Shown here piece after piece: positions 1 to 7,410 of a stretch of 44,368 nt of DNA. This stretch comes from Deltaproteobacteria bacterium (GTDB lineage Bacteria > Desulfobacterota > Syntrophia > Syntrophales > UBA2192). Each line of letters opens with the position of its first letter. Within the stretch, counting starts at the first letter, position 1. Below the pieces are notes generated by a model. The model had not been told where the DNA came from, did not search any database, and worked only from the letters and a program-made list of their open reading frames with translations. Position numbers and translations under genes: made by a program. The stretch covers positions 1 to 44,368 of the forward strand of contig JAAYEC010000024.1 of assembly GCA_012728915.1 (NCBI GenBank), read 5' to 3'.

Positions 1-7
1 ATTTATC

Positions 8-127
8 CAGCGTCACCAAGCTCCAGTCGGAGGGTGGCGGAATCGATCGGAATCGGGTGGCGGCTTCCGTCGGAATCGGGTGGCGGAATCAATCGGAATC
101 AGGTGGCGGATTGCGTCGGAATACGCA
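8..127 (+). repeat. outer end of an IS element (remnant)
   Basis: The motif GGTGGCGGAATC..TCGGAATC is repeated three to four times in tandem. A similar copy in the opposite orientation lies at 4355-4430, and both share a CAGYGTCACCARGCTYC flank. Tandem short repeats of this kind are typical of IS21-family ends. I infer that the element lay to the left of the window and that only its right end is visible. The reading frame that starts here with ATG at 57 is not convincing as a gene. Confidence 0.5.
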
Positions 128-348
128 GTTACTATTAGATGAAATATTGAGACATCCCACTTTCCCAATAAAGAAGTACGACGATTATGCTTCCCGGTTG
201 TATGGCACGATTACGTCAGCTTTAAGGTCAAAAAAAGCGGTACTTTGTCTCGCGAAATTCAGCGAAGATATTTTCCCAGATGAAGAATAGGCGCGTTAAA
301 AAGATGTAAGTCAAGCCTTTTGGACAAATCGCGACGTGGGAAGAGAGC

Positions 349-391
349 GGTCAGGTCTTGCTTTTTGCCTTGTCGACATGCAAGACCCCAC
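349..391. repeat. REP-like hairpin, GGTCAGGTCTTG family
   Basis: GGTCAGGTCTTG at 349-360 faces CAAGACCCCA at 381-390, forming an imperfect hairpin with a 20-base loop. The same arm recurs at 654, 1090 (diverged), 6002 and 7411. Confidence 0.55.
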
Positions 392-421
392 TTTCCTCCT
401 GCTGGATACGGAAGGCCATCG

Positions 422-622
422 ATGAAAAAAGAAAAAATCGTGGTTCATGACGAGCTTCTTGCCAAGGTCGGAGGCGCACTCAGAAGGGACGCCAAGAGGG
501 CCAGGGAGATCGCGGCGCAGACCAACACGCCGATCGTCGTTTACGAAAACGGCAAAGTGGTCAAAAAGAAGGTGGCAAAGAAACAGGGTCGGGTACGGTC
601 GTGCCCTGCACGCCGCTTTTGA
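422..622 (+). CDS. small basic protein, function unknown
   Basis: A frame of 66 residues starts with ATG at 422 and reads MKKEKIVVHDELL, then a helical Ala/Arg/Lys-rich centre, then a short motif TPIVVYENGKVVKKK. This resembles small uncharacterised bacterial proteins with a YENGK..K core, seen here only as a pattern. An in-frame start 102 bases upstream would extend it through the hairpin at 349-391, which is implausible. No clear Shine-Dalgarno sequence precedes 422. The last dozen residues (QGRVRSCPARRF) look like read-through into non-coding sequence, so the original C-terminus may have been lost to a nearby rearrangement. No partner gene is adjacent; the surroundings are repeats and IS debris. 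I cannot assign a function. Confidence 0.4.
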   Translation: MKKEKIVVHDELLAKVGGALRRDAKRAREIAAQTNTPIVVYENGKVVKKKVAKKQGRVRSCPARRF

Positions 623-653
623 AGATACCCGGGGCTTTTGTGTCCGGAAATAG

Positions 654-741
654 ATGGGGTCAGGTCTTGTATTTAAACATGTCCTGCTTATTTCATCCAA
701 ACGCAGTACTAACAATGCTGAAATACAAGACCTGACCCCAT
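654..741. repeat. perfect 21-bp inverted repeat, GGTCAGGTCTTG family
   Basis: The arms at 654-674 and 721-741 are perfect reverse complements of 21 bases with a 46-base loop. This is the best-preserved copy of the family in the window. Structure and dispersal fit a REP/BIME element mobilised by a REP-associated tyrosine transposase; a remnant of such a gene is proposed at 4436-4567. Confidence 0.65.
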
Positions 742-785
742 TCTGTGCCAGAACGCCTCTGCATTTTTCATGGAAGTCTTTCTCT

Positions 786-995
786 CTAGATCGCCAGCAC
801 CGGCCGATTACTGCCGTTTTCGTCGTAGAAACCCGTATCGCGCCAAAATTTGTTGAGGTCGTCCGGGGAACCTAAGTCCTGCCAGAGCTGGGGAGGCCTC
901 GGGTCGGACCAAGTGAAGTGCTTGTATTCATGACGAAAGATCTTAAAAATGATACAGATTTTGGCCTTAGAATGATATTTTCGACCCCCAAAACC
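786..995 (-). pseudogene. C-terminal fragment of an unidentified protein
   Basis: On the minus strand a frame is open from a TAG at 996-998 to a TAG at 786-788, giving 69 residues without a usable start codon. Its end is strongly protein-like: HEYKHFTWSDPRPPQLW, a GSPDDLNKFWRDTGFYDENG stretch, then NRPVLAI and stop. The aromatic and Asp/Pro content and the natural stop suggest the true C-terminus of a decayed gene whose 5' part has been lost to the IS and repeat insertions around it. I do not recognise the family. It lies between the hairpin at 654-741 and the half-repeat at 1090. Confidence 0.45.
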
Positions 996-1089
996 CTATT
1001 TTAAGGATGGCGACATATGCCGAGGGCGAACAGGCATTAAGTACCCTTGTACGTGTGGGTCGGTGGCCCCGGGGCAGACCGGAAGAGAG

Positions 1090-1110
1090 ATGGGGTCACG
1101 TCCTGTATTT
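1090..1110. repeat. solitary diverged arm of the GGTCAGGTCTTG family
   Basis: ATGGGGTCACGTCCTGTATTT differs by two substitutions from the arm at 654-674. No matching second arm follows. The IS21-type element begins about 55 bases downstream, but its far side carries no second arm either, so the IS insertion alone does not explain the loss. Confidence 0.4.
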
Positions 1111-1264
1111 AACATTTTTTAAGATGAATACGGTGTTAGACCGAATTATTGACATCTGGGTGTCGATGGGCGTGCAATAATGTACCAGAAACGGGAATGA
1201 AAAGTGTACCACCCTGGGGATGAGAGCGTGGTATCGTTTCCTCCCAGAGAGGAGGTGATACCCC

Positions 1265-2536
1265 ATGATCTCCAAGGAGGGTTACATGGACATCCAAGCC
1301 CTGTACCGCCAAGGAATGACTGTCCGGGCGATTTCCCGCAGGCTGGGTCTTCACCGCAACACCGTCAAGAAGCATCTGGCCAGCGACGAGTTCCCCCGGT
1401 ACCGCAAGACCAGGCGCCGGGAATCGATTCTGGCGCCGTACCACCAAACCATCCGGGATTACCTGGAGCAGGATAACTATCGGGCGAGCTGGATCCATAC
1501 ACGCCTGAAGAACCAGGGCTATCCCGGCAGCTACGACACTGTGAAGGACTACGTTCACGCCATCAAACAGCAGAAGAGCCGCCTGGCCTACGTGCGGTTC
1601 GAGACGGAGCCGGGCCGCCAGGCCCAGTTCGACTGGGCCGACTTCCAGATCGTGGAGCCCTCGGGCCGGCTCAGCACGATCTTTGCCTTCATGCTGGTGC
1701 TGGGCTACAGCCGGGCCGCCTATGTCGAGTTCTTCGAGCGCTGCACCCTGGAGAGCTTTATGGACGGTCACATCCGGGCCTTCCGGTATCTGCAGGGGGT
1801 TGCGGCCGAGTGCCTCTACGACAACCTCAAGCACGTCGTGACCGGCCGCGACGCGATGGGCAAGCCGATCTTCAATGCCGAGTTTTTGCACTTCGCCCGT
1901 CATTACGGCTTTACGCCCCTGGCCAGCCCCCCGTACAGCCCCTGGGTGAAGGGCAAGGTGGAGAGACCCATCCATTACCTGCGGGAGCACTTCTGGCGGG
2001 GCTACGGGTTCATCTCGATTGCACAGGCCAACGAGGACGTTATGCGCTGGCTTGCCGTGACGGCCAATCGCCGTATCCACGGCACCCACCACCGGCCCGT
2101 CGAGGAGCGCTGGAAAGAGGAGATCCCGCAGCTGGGTCCGCTGCCGTCAGCGGATTACGACACCTCGCTGAAGGCTTTCCGCAAGGTGTATCGGGACTGC
2201 CAGGTCTCGTTCAACGCCAACCGCTACGTGGTCCCCCACCGGGCCGTGGGCCAAAGGGTCATGCTGAAGGTCAAAAACGGCCTGATCCGCATCTATCACG
2301 ACCAGGACCTGCTGGCGAGCTACCGGGAACCCCAGGGCAAGCACCAGCTCGTGGCCGATCCGCGCTTCTACGAGGCGCTCCGGGCCGACAAAGAACAGCT
2401 GCGCCGCAAGTACGGTAAATCCAAGGGGAAAGCCACCCGCGGGCTGTCCGTCGGCAGCCTCTGGGTCGATGTCCATCACCGACCGCTGTCCGATTATGAG
2501 CAATACGCCCAAGGAGGTGTCGCATGGAACAACTGA
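1265..2536 (+). CDS. istA: IS21 family transposase IstA
   Basis: This DDE transposase of 423 residues cuts and joins the IS21 ends. An N-terminal helix-turn-helix (residues 10-40, ending RLGLHRNTVKKHL) precedes the integrase-like catalytic domain. The likely triad is D123 in QFDWADF, D186 in CLYDN and E233 in KGKVERP. Length and order match the IstA family. The start at 1265 follows a near-perfect AGGAGGTGAT at 1250-1259 and gives the family-typical MISKE opening; a second ATG at 1286 also has AAGGAGG in front and is a possible alternative. The 3' end overlaps istB by 13 bases, with the istB ribosome site inside istA, so the two are translationally coupled. No damage is visible. Confidence 0.93.
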   Translation: MISKEGYMDIQALYRQGMTVRAISRRLGLHRNTVKKHLASDEFPRYRKTRRRESILAPYHQTIRDYLEQDNYRASWIHTRLKNQGYPGSYDTVKDYVHAIKQQKSRLAYVRFETEPGRQAQFDWADFQIVEPSGRLSTIFAFMLVLGYSRAAYVEFFERCTLESFMDGHIRAFRYLQGVAAECLYDNLKHVVTGRDAMGKPIFNAEFLHFARHYGFTPLASPPYSPWVKGKVERPIHYLREHFWRGYGFISIAQANEDVMRWLAVTANRRIHGTHHRPVEERWKEEIPQLGPLPSADYDTSLKAFRKVYRDCQVSFNANRYVVPHRAVGQRVMLKVKNGLIRIYHDQDLLASYREPQGKHQLVADPRFYEALRADKEQLRRKYGKSKGKATRGLSVGSLWVDVHHRPLSDYEQYAQGGVAWNN

Positions 2537-3303
2537 CCTGTGAACGCCTCCAGGACAATCTCAAACGCCTCAAGCTCATCCGGGCCGCCGAGGTGCTCGA
2601 TACCGTCGTCACCCAAGCCGAGGAAGACAAAAGCTCCTATCTGGGCTTCCTGGACCGGCTGCTGGAGGAAGAGGTGGCCGCCAAGGAGAAGCGGCGCATC
2701 CAGACGGCCCTCAAGATCGCCGGGCTGCCCTTCGCCAAGACCATCGAGGAGTACGACTTTACCTTCCACCCGCATCTGGACAAGAAGACCGTCATGGAGC
2801 TCTTCGATCTGACGTTCCTGGCCAAGCACGAAAACGTCATCTTCCTGGGACCGCCAGGGGTGGGCAAGACCCACCTGGCCATTGCGCTGGCGATCAAGGC
2901 CTGCTCTCACGGCTTCCGGGTCTGCTTCACTACGATGAACACCCTCATCGGCAAGCTCAAGGAGAGTCAGAGCAAGGGCAAGGCCTACCTGAGCGCCAGC
3001 CTGGTCATCGTCGACGAGGCCGGCTACCTGCCCGTCGAGAGCCGCAAGGCCTATCTGTTCTTCCAGTTCATCTCGTACCGCTACGAGAAGAGCTCGACGA
3101 TCATCACCTCGAACAAAAGCTTCGGCGACTGGCAGGAGCTCTTTGGCGATGCCGTCATCGCTTCGGCCATCCTCGACCGGCTCCTGCATCACTCCCGGGT
3201 CGTCAACATCAGGGGCCACAGCTATCGTCTCAAAGAGCATACGTTCAGCAAACAACTTTATCCCAAGCAAGGAGGTGATGCCGTCTCCGCCAATCCACCG
3301 TAA
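2524..3303 (+). CDS. istB: IS21 family helper ATPase IstB
   Basis: This AAA+ ATPase of 259 residues, DnaC-like, assembles on DNA and stimulates IstA to select the target. The IstB N-terminal helical region (1-90) is followed by Walker A GPPGVGKTH at residues 109-117 and Walker B VIVDE at 161-165. The C-terminal HSYRLKEH is usual for the family. Start ATG 2524 follows AAGGAGGTG in the 3' end of istA, with an overlap of 13 bases typical of IS21 elements. The stop TAA at 3301 lies just before the right terminal repeats. It appears intact and acts only with istA. Confidence 0.93.
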   Translation: MEQLTCERLQDNLKRLKLIRAAEVLDTVVTQAEEDKSSYLGFLDRLLEEEVAAKEKRRIQTALKIAGLPFAKTIEEYDFTFHPHLDKKTVMELFDLTFLAKHENVIFLGPPGVGKTHLAIALAIKACSHGFRVCFTTMNTLIGKLKESQSKGKAYLSASLVIVDEAGYLPVESRKAYLFFQFISYRYEKSSTIITSNKSFGDWQELFGDAVIASAILDRLLHHSRVVNIRGHSYRLKEHTFSKQLYPKQGGDAVSANPP

Positions 3304-3403
3304 GGAACTCTACTGCGCAGGGGGTGGTACACTTTTACGTTCCCAAAACTGGTACACTTTTAAGTTCCCATTGAAATCTGGGCCGCCGGAAAGCGAGTGA
3401 CAG

Positions 3404-4300
3404 ATGGCGCTTGATCAGAAAATCAGATTAGCTGCCTTCAATTGGCTAAGCGAGCAGGTCGGTATTCACGGGGATGTCCTGCCGAGGAAACTGTTGGAGC
3501 GAGGCTTCGGCTTCGAGGGGGAGAGAATCGTTCTGATCTCGCCCCAGGGCATCTTCAAGCCAAGGGTCATGCAATATCCTTTGACCATTACTACCGCACC
3601 CGAGGGGCCCTATGACGATGCCTTCGGTACGGATGGCTACCTTTCGTATCGTTATAGGGGCAAGGATCCAAACCACCGGGATAATGCCGGTTTGCGTGAG
3701 GCCTATCGTAATCGAATCCCACTGATCTATTTTCATGGAGTCGTTCCCGGCAAGTATCTCGCCGTCTGGCCCGTCTATATCATTGGCGATGACCCCGCGG
3801 CGCTGACCTTCAAAGTAGCTGTCGAGGACCAGGTCAGTATGGGCAGGCAGGATGACTATACGGTGCCTGAGGAGAATGTTCTCAAGCGGGCCTACATGAC
3901 CGCGGAGGTGCGCATCCGGTTGCACCAACGGGGCTTTCGTGAAAAGGTTCTTGCCGCTTATCGATCCCAATGCGCATTCTGCAAGCTGAAGTATGGCGAG
4001 CTGCTGGATGCCGCCCACATCATTTCCGACAACGAGCCGGACAGCCGTCCGACCATCGATAATGGCCTTGCCCTGTGCAAGCTGCACCATGCCGCTTTCG
4101 ACAGCTTCATCATCAGCGTCAACCCCGACTACATCATCCACGTCCGGAAGGATGTGCTGGACGAGGAAGACGGCCCGATGCTCCAGCACGGGCTCAAGGA
4201 ATTGCATAAAGCACGGATCATCCTGCCCCGAGCGGAGCATCACTGGCCGAACAGGGAGTACTTGGACCGACGGTTTCAGAAGTTCATGGCCTATGCATAG
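3404..4300 (+). CDS. HNH endonuclease with N-terminal sensor-like domain
   Basis: This 298-residue protein has a C-terminal HNH nuclease fold. Visible residues are C190..C193, H205 in DAAHIIS, N220 in IDNGLALC, and C225, H228 and H229, so the zinc ligands and the HNH set are complete. The N-terminal half (about 1-150) is beta-rich with motifs GIFKPRVM, PYDDAFGTDGYLSY and PLIYFHGV, a conserved architecture in free-standing HNH proteins of many bacteria. Such proteins are often proposed to be modification-dependent (type IV-like) restriction enzymes; that role is inference here. No methylase or helicase partner is adjacent. The right end of the IS21 element lies 33 bases upstream of the ATG, so the native promoter was probably displaced and expression may now depend on the IS or be lost. 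The ribosome site is weak (GGAAAGCGAG). Confidence 0.82.
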   Translation: MALDQKIRLAAFNWLSEQVGIHGDVLPRKLLERGFGFEGERIVLISPQGIFKPRVMQYPLTITTAPEGPYDDAFGTDGYLSYRYRGKDPNHRDNAGLREAYRNRIPLIYFHGVVPGKYLAVWPVYIIGDDPAALTFKVAVEDQVSMGRQDDYTVPEENVLKRAYMTAEVRIRLHQRGFREKVLAAYRSQCAFCKLKYGELLDAAHIISDNEPDSRPTIDNGLALCKLHHAAFDSFIISVNPDYIIHVRKDVLDEEDGPMLQHGLKELHKARIILPRAEHHWPNREYLDRRFQKFMAYA

Positions 4301-4354
4301 ATGGCCTGAACGCCTTTCGGCCACCCGGAGCGTTTCAAATGAGCACCGTGGCCT

Positions 4355-4430
4355 ATATGCGTATTTCGACGTAATCCGCCACCCGATTCTGATCGATTCC
4401 GCCACCCCCTACCGAAGCCTGGTGACACTG
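4355..4430 (-). repeat. outer end of an IS element (inverted relative to 8-127)
   Basis: The reverse complement carries GGGGGTGGCGGAATCGATCAGAATCGGGTGGCGGATTACGTC in pieces, matching the repeats at 8-127, together with the CAGTGTCACCAGGCTTC flank. It is shorter by one repeat unit. The two copies point toward each other and bracket the IS21 element and the HNH gene. Confidence 0.5.
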
Positions 4431-4435
4431 AGTAA

Positions 4436-4567
4436 GATCGGGGGGCGCTCATAGGCATCGCTTACAGCGCCCTGAGCGTCAGCCGCAAGCGCTTGCAGGC
4501 GTTGTTGAACGGAAGTCCGCAGCTGCGGGGCGTCAGGATGCGGCTGTGGAAAGAAACGGGGTCTTGA
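4436..4567 (+). pseudogene. C-terminal remnant of a REP-associated tyrosine transposase (RAYT)
   Basis: From just after a TAA at 4433-4435, an open frame of 43 codons reads IGIAYSALSVSRKRLQALL and later PQLRGVRMRLWKETGS before TGA. The pattern G(I)xYSA(V/L)S..RKRL...P.LR..L..E resembles the C-terminal helical tail of Y1-type REP-associated transposases. The catalytic HUH domain is missing; the 5' side is replaced by the IS-end remnant at 4355-4430. The frame ends inside a GGGTCTTGAA hairpin of the REP-like family, the place where such genes normally carry their cognate REP. I recognise the tail by pattern only. Confidence 0.45.
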
Positions 4568-4714
4568 ATGATCAGCTCCAGCCTGTTTGCTGAACAGACC
4601 TGATAGTTCAAGACCTGGCCCCCATTGATTCATGACCCCATTGATTCGGCAAGTCGTTCGCGGAGAAGCGCGGGCTCAGCCTGCAGGAATAAGGGATTAT
4701 TTCATACCCGTCCC
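4557..4714. repeat. long REP-type direct repeat, copy 1
   Basis: The block holds a hairpin, with arms around 4560 and 4606-4622, sharing AGACCTGATAGTTCAAGAC with copy 2 (6002-6150). A tail at 4658-4714 (TCGCGGAGAAGC, CTCAGCCTGCAGGAATAAG, GATTATTTCAT) is also shared. The offset between copies is 1449 bases in the hairpin and 1436 in the tail, so a 13-base indel separates them. The pair brackets the MNT/HEPN genes. Confidence 0.7.
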
Positions 4715-4892
4715 TAAAGTCCCTGTTGAGTATCTGACTGAACGCTATTTATGAAAATCTAATGGGAAAAATAGCATCAGGTCTTGCGGAACCCCTTGGA
4801 CCCATGGACCTTTATTGACAGCAAAGCTGCCATCCGCGCCGTGTAGCGGCCAAAGGGGGCGGGGAGATTTTATTTCGGCAGCAGGATTTATG

Positions 4893-4926
4893 TTGACATT
4901 ATTACAACAATTGTTGTAATTATAAC
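4893..4926 (+). promoter_or_regulatory. promoter with 20-bp palindromic operator
   Basis: TTGACA at 4893-4898 is a consensus -35 box. A perfect 20-base palindrome ATTACAACAATTGTTGTAAT covers 4901-4920, spacer and -10 area (TAATTA at 4917-4922, 18-base spacing). A further ATAACAACA follows at 4922-4930. The ATG of the winged-helix nucleotidyltransferase is at 4942 with GGAGAGG in front. A dimeric DNA-binding protein on the palindrome would block RNA polymerase; the winged helix of the first gene product is the obvious candidate (inference). Confidence 0.65.
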
Positions 4927-4941
4927 AACATTGGAGAGGCG

Positions 4942-5574
4942 ATGCTGCAAAAACTCTTTTCATCCAGGTTGCGTGTTGATTTGTTGGGTCTCTTTTTCGG
5001 GCGCCCGGATGAGGAGTTCTATGTCCGCGAGATCGAAAAGATTCTCGGGGAAGACGCAGGGAATATCTCCAGGGAATTGAAGAACCTGGAGAGCATCGGT
5101 CTGCTTGTGAGCCGAAAGAGGGGCAATCTGAAGTATTATCTCCTTGACCGGAAATTCCCCCTCTACGAGGAATTGCGATCGATCATCCTGAAAACCAAGG
5201 GGGTGGCCGGGGTCCTTCGGAATGCCCTGTCAGGACTGAAAGGGGCAGAGTTTGCCTTTATTTACGGTTCTGTTGCTGCCGGACAGGAAACGGCGCGGAG
5301 CGACATCGATCTGATGGTTATTGGCAAGTTGCCACTGGAGCGCCTGATCAAGGCACTGAAAGAGCCTGAAAAAATTCTTGGACGTGAGATCAGTCCCTCG
5401 CTGTATGATCGACAGGAGATCGAAAAGCGGTTAAGAGAGAAAGAAGCGTTTATCTCCCGGGTGATGCAGGAGCCAAAGATAGTGTTGGTCGGAGAGCCAG
5501 ATGGCTTACGAGAGCTTGCGGGAAAGAGGATTGATAAAGCCGTTCAGGGCAGAACCGAGGCAGATATCCGATAG
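4942..5574 (+). CDS. winged-helix nucleotidyltransferase (MNT antitoxin-like)
   Basis: The 210-residue protein fuses an ArsR-type winged helix (residues 8-75, with NISRELKNLESIGLL as the recognition helix area) to a minimal nucleotidyltransferase domain. The catalytic signature is GS at 109-110 followed by D121-x-D123 (GSVAAGQETARSDIDLMV). In the MntA/HepT (type VII) class, the MNT protein adds AMP units to a HEPN RNase toxin and silences it; the fused DNA-binding domain suggests this version also represses its own operon. The next gene is a HEPN protein overlapping by 74 bases. A strong promoter with a palindrome precedes it. Start ATG 4942 has a good GGAGAGG. Substrate and partner activity are inferred from family. 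Confidence 0.85.
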   Translation: MLQKLFSSRLRVDLLGLFFGRPDEEFYVREIEKILGEDAGNISRELKNLESIGLLVSRKRGNLKYYLLDRKFPLYEELRSIILKTKGVAGVLRNALSGLKGAEFAFIYGSVAAGQETARSDIDLMVIGKLPLERLIKALKEPEKILGREISPSLYDRQEIEKRLREKEAFISRVMQEPKIVLVGEPDGLRELAGKRIDKAVQGRTEADIR

Positions 5575-5917
5575 GCTCGGGCTTGCCAGACGCGATATTG
5601 AAACGGCACGAAGCATCTCCAACTCGGACTGGGCGTACAATATAGCCTATAATGCAATGCTGCAGGCCGCGAGGGCACTCATGTTTGCAGAAGGCTACCG
5701 CACGTCCGGCGGCGAGGGGCAACACAAGACCGTCGTCCAATTCGCGGAATTGGCACTGGGCCGCACGTTCGAAGAAGAAATACGCTTCTTCGAGAAGATG
5801 CGGGTGAAGCGGAACCGGGCTGTTTACGACATCGCCGGCATCATTTCCGAAACGGAAGCCAGGCAGGCCATAGAGTTTGCGATGAAATTCATTTCTATCG
5901 TTGAAGGGGCTCTATAG
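5501..5917 (+). CDS. HEPN domain protein, predicted RNase toxin partner
   Basis: This helical protein of 138 residues is of the HEPN family that pairs with minimal nucleotidyltransferases. A helix typical of small HEPN proteins (NIAYNAMLQAARALMFAEGY) is followed near the C-terminus by KRNRAVYD at residues 103-110. The classical R-x4-6-H RNase motif is not complete here: the position after RNRAV is Tyr-Asp rather than His, a variant common in this subfamily, so RNase activity is uncertain. The ATG lies inside the upstream gene with a 74-base overlap, implying one transcript and coupled translation. In-frame TTG codons just downstream could serve as starts but would still overlap. The 3' flank is the second copy of the REP-type direct repeat. 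Confidence 0.82.
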   Translation: MAYESLRERGLIKPFRAEPRQISDRLGLARRDIETARSISNSDWAYNIAYNAMLQAARALMFAEGYRTSGGEGQHKTVVQFAELALGRTFEEEIRFFEKMRVKRNRAVYDIAGIISETEARQAIEFAMKFISIVEGAL

Positions 5918-6001
5918 GGATGATGCCATTACCCGCTGTCACCTCCGCGCTGTTTTCCCTCTTGCCATTGGCCCATAATTGACTTTCCGGGTAAAATAAG
6001 A

Positions 6002-6150
6002 GGTCAGGTCTTGAATTATCAGTTCAAGAATGCTTCTGTTGGATAGACCTGATAGTTCAAGACCTGGCCCTTTCTGCCTTTCTTTCTGCCTTTTCGCGGA
6101 GAAGCCCGGGCTCAGCCTGCAGGAATAAGTGATTATTTCATGCCCGTCCC
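6002..6150. repeat. long REP-type direct repeat, copy 2
   Basis: Starts GGTCAGGTCTTGAATTATCAG, with the second arm at 6051-6069 (GATAGTTCAAGACCTGGCC), and ends with the same TCGCGGAGAAGCCCGGGCTCAG tail as 4658-4714. It lies between the HEPN gene and the convergent MFS gene. See 4557-4714. Confidence 0.7.
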
Positions 6151-6168
6151 CCGTTCCGTCCTGCGCGT

Positions 6169-7377
6169 TCACTCCCCAAAGGCGACAGACCCCTTTCTCC
6201 CGGTATTTTTAAACAGGATGTAGATCGGCAGGGCTATCGCGGCCGGGACGGCGGCGATGAGATACATTTGCGAATAGCCGAAGGCTTTGGACACGCAACC
6301 CCAGAGAATGGCCCCGGCGCCTATCCCCAGATCAAAGGCGGAGTAAAATGTGCCGTTGACGGCCCCGCGCCGGTTGGGGGGCACAAATTTCACCACCAGC
6401 GCCTGCAGGCTGGGTAGAACGGAGCCGAAACCGATCCCGTAAACGGCGCCGGCGATTAAAAACACCCACAGGAATTGGGCCCGGGACAGGATCAGCATGG
6501 CGGCGGCAACCATGATGATGCCGGGGATAACGACGATGTCGAAGCCCTTGCGGTCGGCCAGGATTCCCGCCGCCGGCCTGGTTGCAGCCAGGACGACCGC
6601 GTAAACGGTGAAGAATGTGCCGATATGACCGACGCCCTGCTGGGCGGCGTACAAAACGACAAACGTCACGATCGAGCCGTATGTCATGGTGATGAGGAAC
6701 ATGACTAGGGATGCGCGCAATGCGGATTTTTCAAAAAGTGCGCCGCGCTGACCGGCGCCTTCGACCTTTCTGTAGCGGATCATGGCGCCGCACATCATCG
6801 TAACGGCAGCAAAAGAAGCGGACGTAAAAAACAGGGAGGCAAAGTTCGCGGCACTGACGATATACAATCCCAGGGCCGGGGCGGCGGCCATGGACAGCGT
6901 GCCGGCCAGGCCGTAGTATCCCATCCCCTCGCCCAGTCGGGGTTTGGGGATGATGTCGGCGGCGATGGTGCCGCCTGCCGTGTTGGCGGCGCCCCAGCCG
7001 AAACCGTGGATGAACCGGATCAGCAGCAGGGCCAGGACGGTGGGCGCCCAGTTGTAGGCCAGGACGGAGAGGAGGAAAACGAGCAGGCCCAGCATGAAGA
7101 CGATCTTCCTGCCGTAGACATCCAGGGCCATGCCGGAAAACGGCCTGATCAGCACCGCCGACACCGTAAAAATGCCGATGACGAGCCCCACCATCGTTTC
7201 GTCGCCGCCAAGGTACTCCACGTAGAGCGGCAGCGTGGGAAAGATCATCTGAAAGCCCATGAAGACGCTCAGGTTGGAGAGAAAAATCAGGACAAAATCC
7301 CTTGTCCAGAGCTTGCCCAGCTTTTTACCGCCCGTTCCGGGCTGCCTGAAACCGGATACTCGATCCCCACAGGACAT
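6169..7377 (-). CDS. MFS transporter
   Basis: An inner-membrane major facilitator of 402 residues with about twelve hydrophobic segments. The loop between helices 2 and 3 carries RPFSGMALDVYGRK, close to the MFS signature D-x-x-G-R-[KR]; the equivalent in the second half reads RPAAGILADRKGFD. The first segment begins near LWTRDFVLIFLSNLSVFMG. Start ATG at 7377 is preceded by GGGTGG about nine bases upstream; a GTG at 7389 would add only four residues. Substrate is not evident; such proteins are usually drug or metabolite exporters. It stands alone between repeat elements, with no linked regulator. Confidence 0.88.
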   Translation of the reverse strand: MSCGDRVSGFRQPGTGGKKLGKLWTRDFVLIFLSNLSVFMGFQMIFPTLPLYVEYLGGDETMVGLVIGIFTVSAVLIRPFSGMALDVYGRKIVFMLGLLVFLLSVLAYNWAPTVLALLLIRFIHGFGWGAANTAGGTIAADIIPKPRLGEGMGYYGLAGTLSMAAAPALGLYIVSAANFASLFFTSASFAAVTMMCGAMIRYRKVEGAGQRGALFEKSALRASLVMFLITMTYGSIVTFVVLYAAQQGVGHIGTFFTVYAVVLAATRPAAGILADRKGFDIVVIPGIIMVAAAMLILSRAQFLWVFLIAGAVYGIGFGSVLPSLQALVVKFVPPNRRGAVNGTFYSAFDLGIGAGAILWGCVSKAFGYSQMYLIAAVPAAIALPIYILFKNTGRKGSVAFGE

Positions 7378-7410
7378 CGTATGAACCACCCTGAATATTT
7401 CGACAGAGAA

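Larger units (their letters stand above)
1161..3372 (+). mobile_element. IS21-family insertion sequence, intact
   Basis: The element holds istA and istB in tandem. The left end carries TGTACCAG and AAAAGTGTACCACCC (1181-1213) and the right end carries the inverted GGTGGTACACTTTT and CTGGTACACTTTTAAG (3325-3364). Both ends fit a 22-base outer unit of the form TGGG(N14)ACCAG, which would put the termini at 1167 and 3370. The exact edges are unsure: the sequences GACATCTGGG (1151-1160) and GAAATCTGGG (3373-3382) differ at one base and could be a target duplication or a coincidence. Both reading frames are full length, so it may still be active. It sits 33 bases upstream of the HNH gene. Confidence 0.85.

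Noticed and set aside
57-290. Frame of 77 residues at the left edge
   Set aside because: Its first 20 residues are translated IS-end repeats and there is no ribosome site; the rest has no recognised pattern.
320-421. N-terminal extension of the small protein at 422
   Set aside because: The added codons read through the REP-like hairpin at 349-391 and give an Arg/Cys-rich sequence unlike a real protein start.
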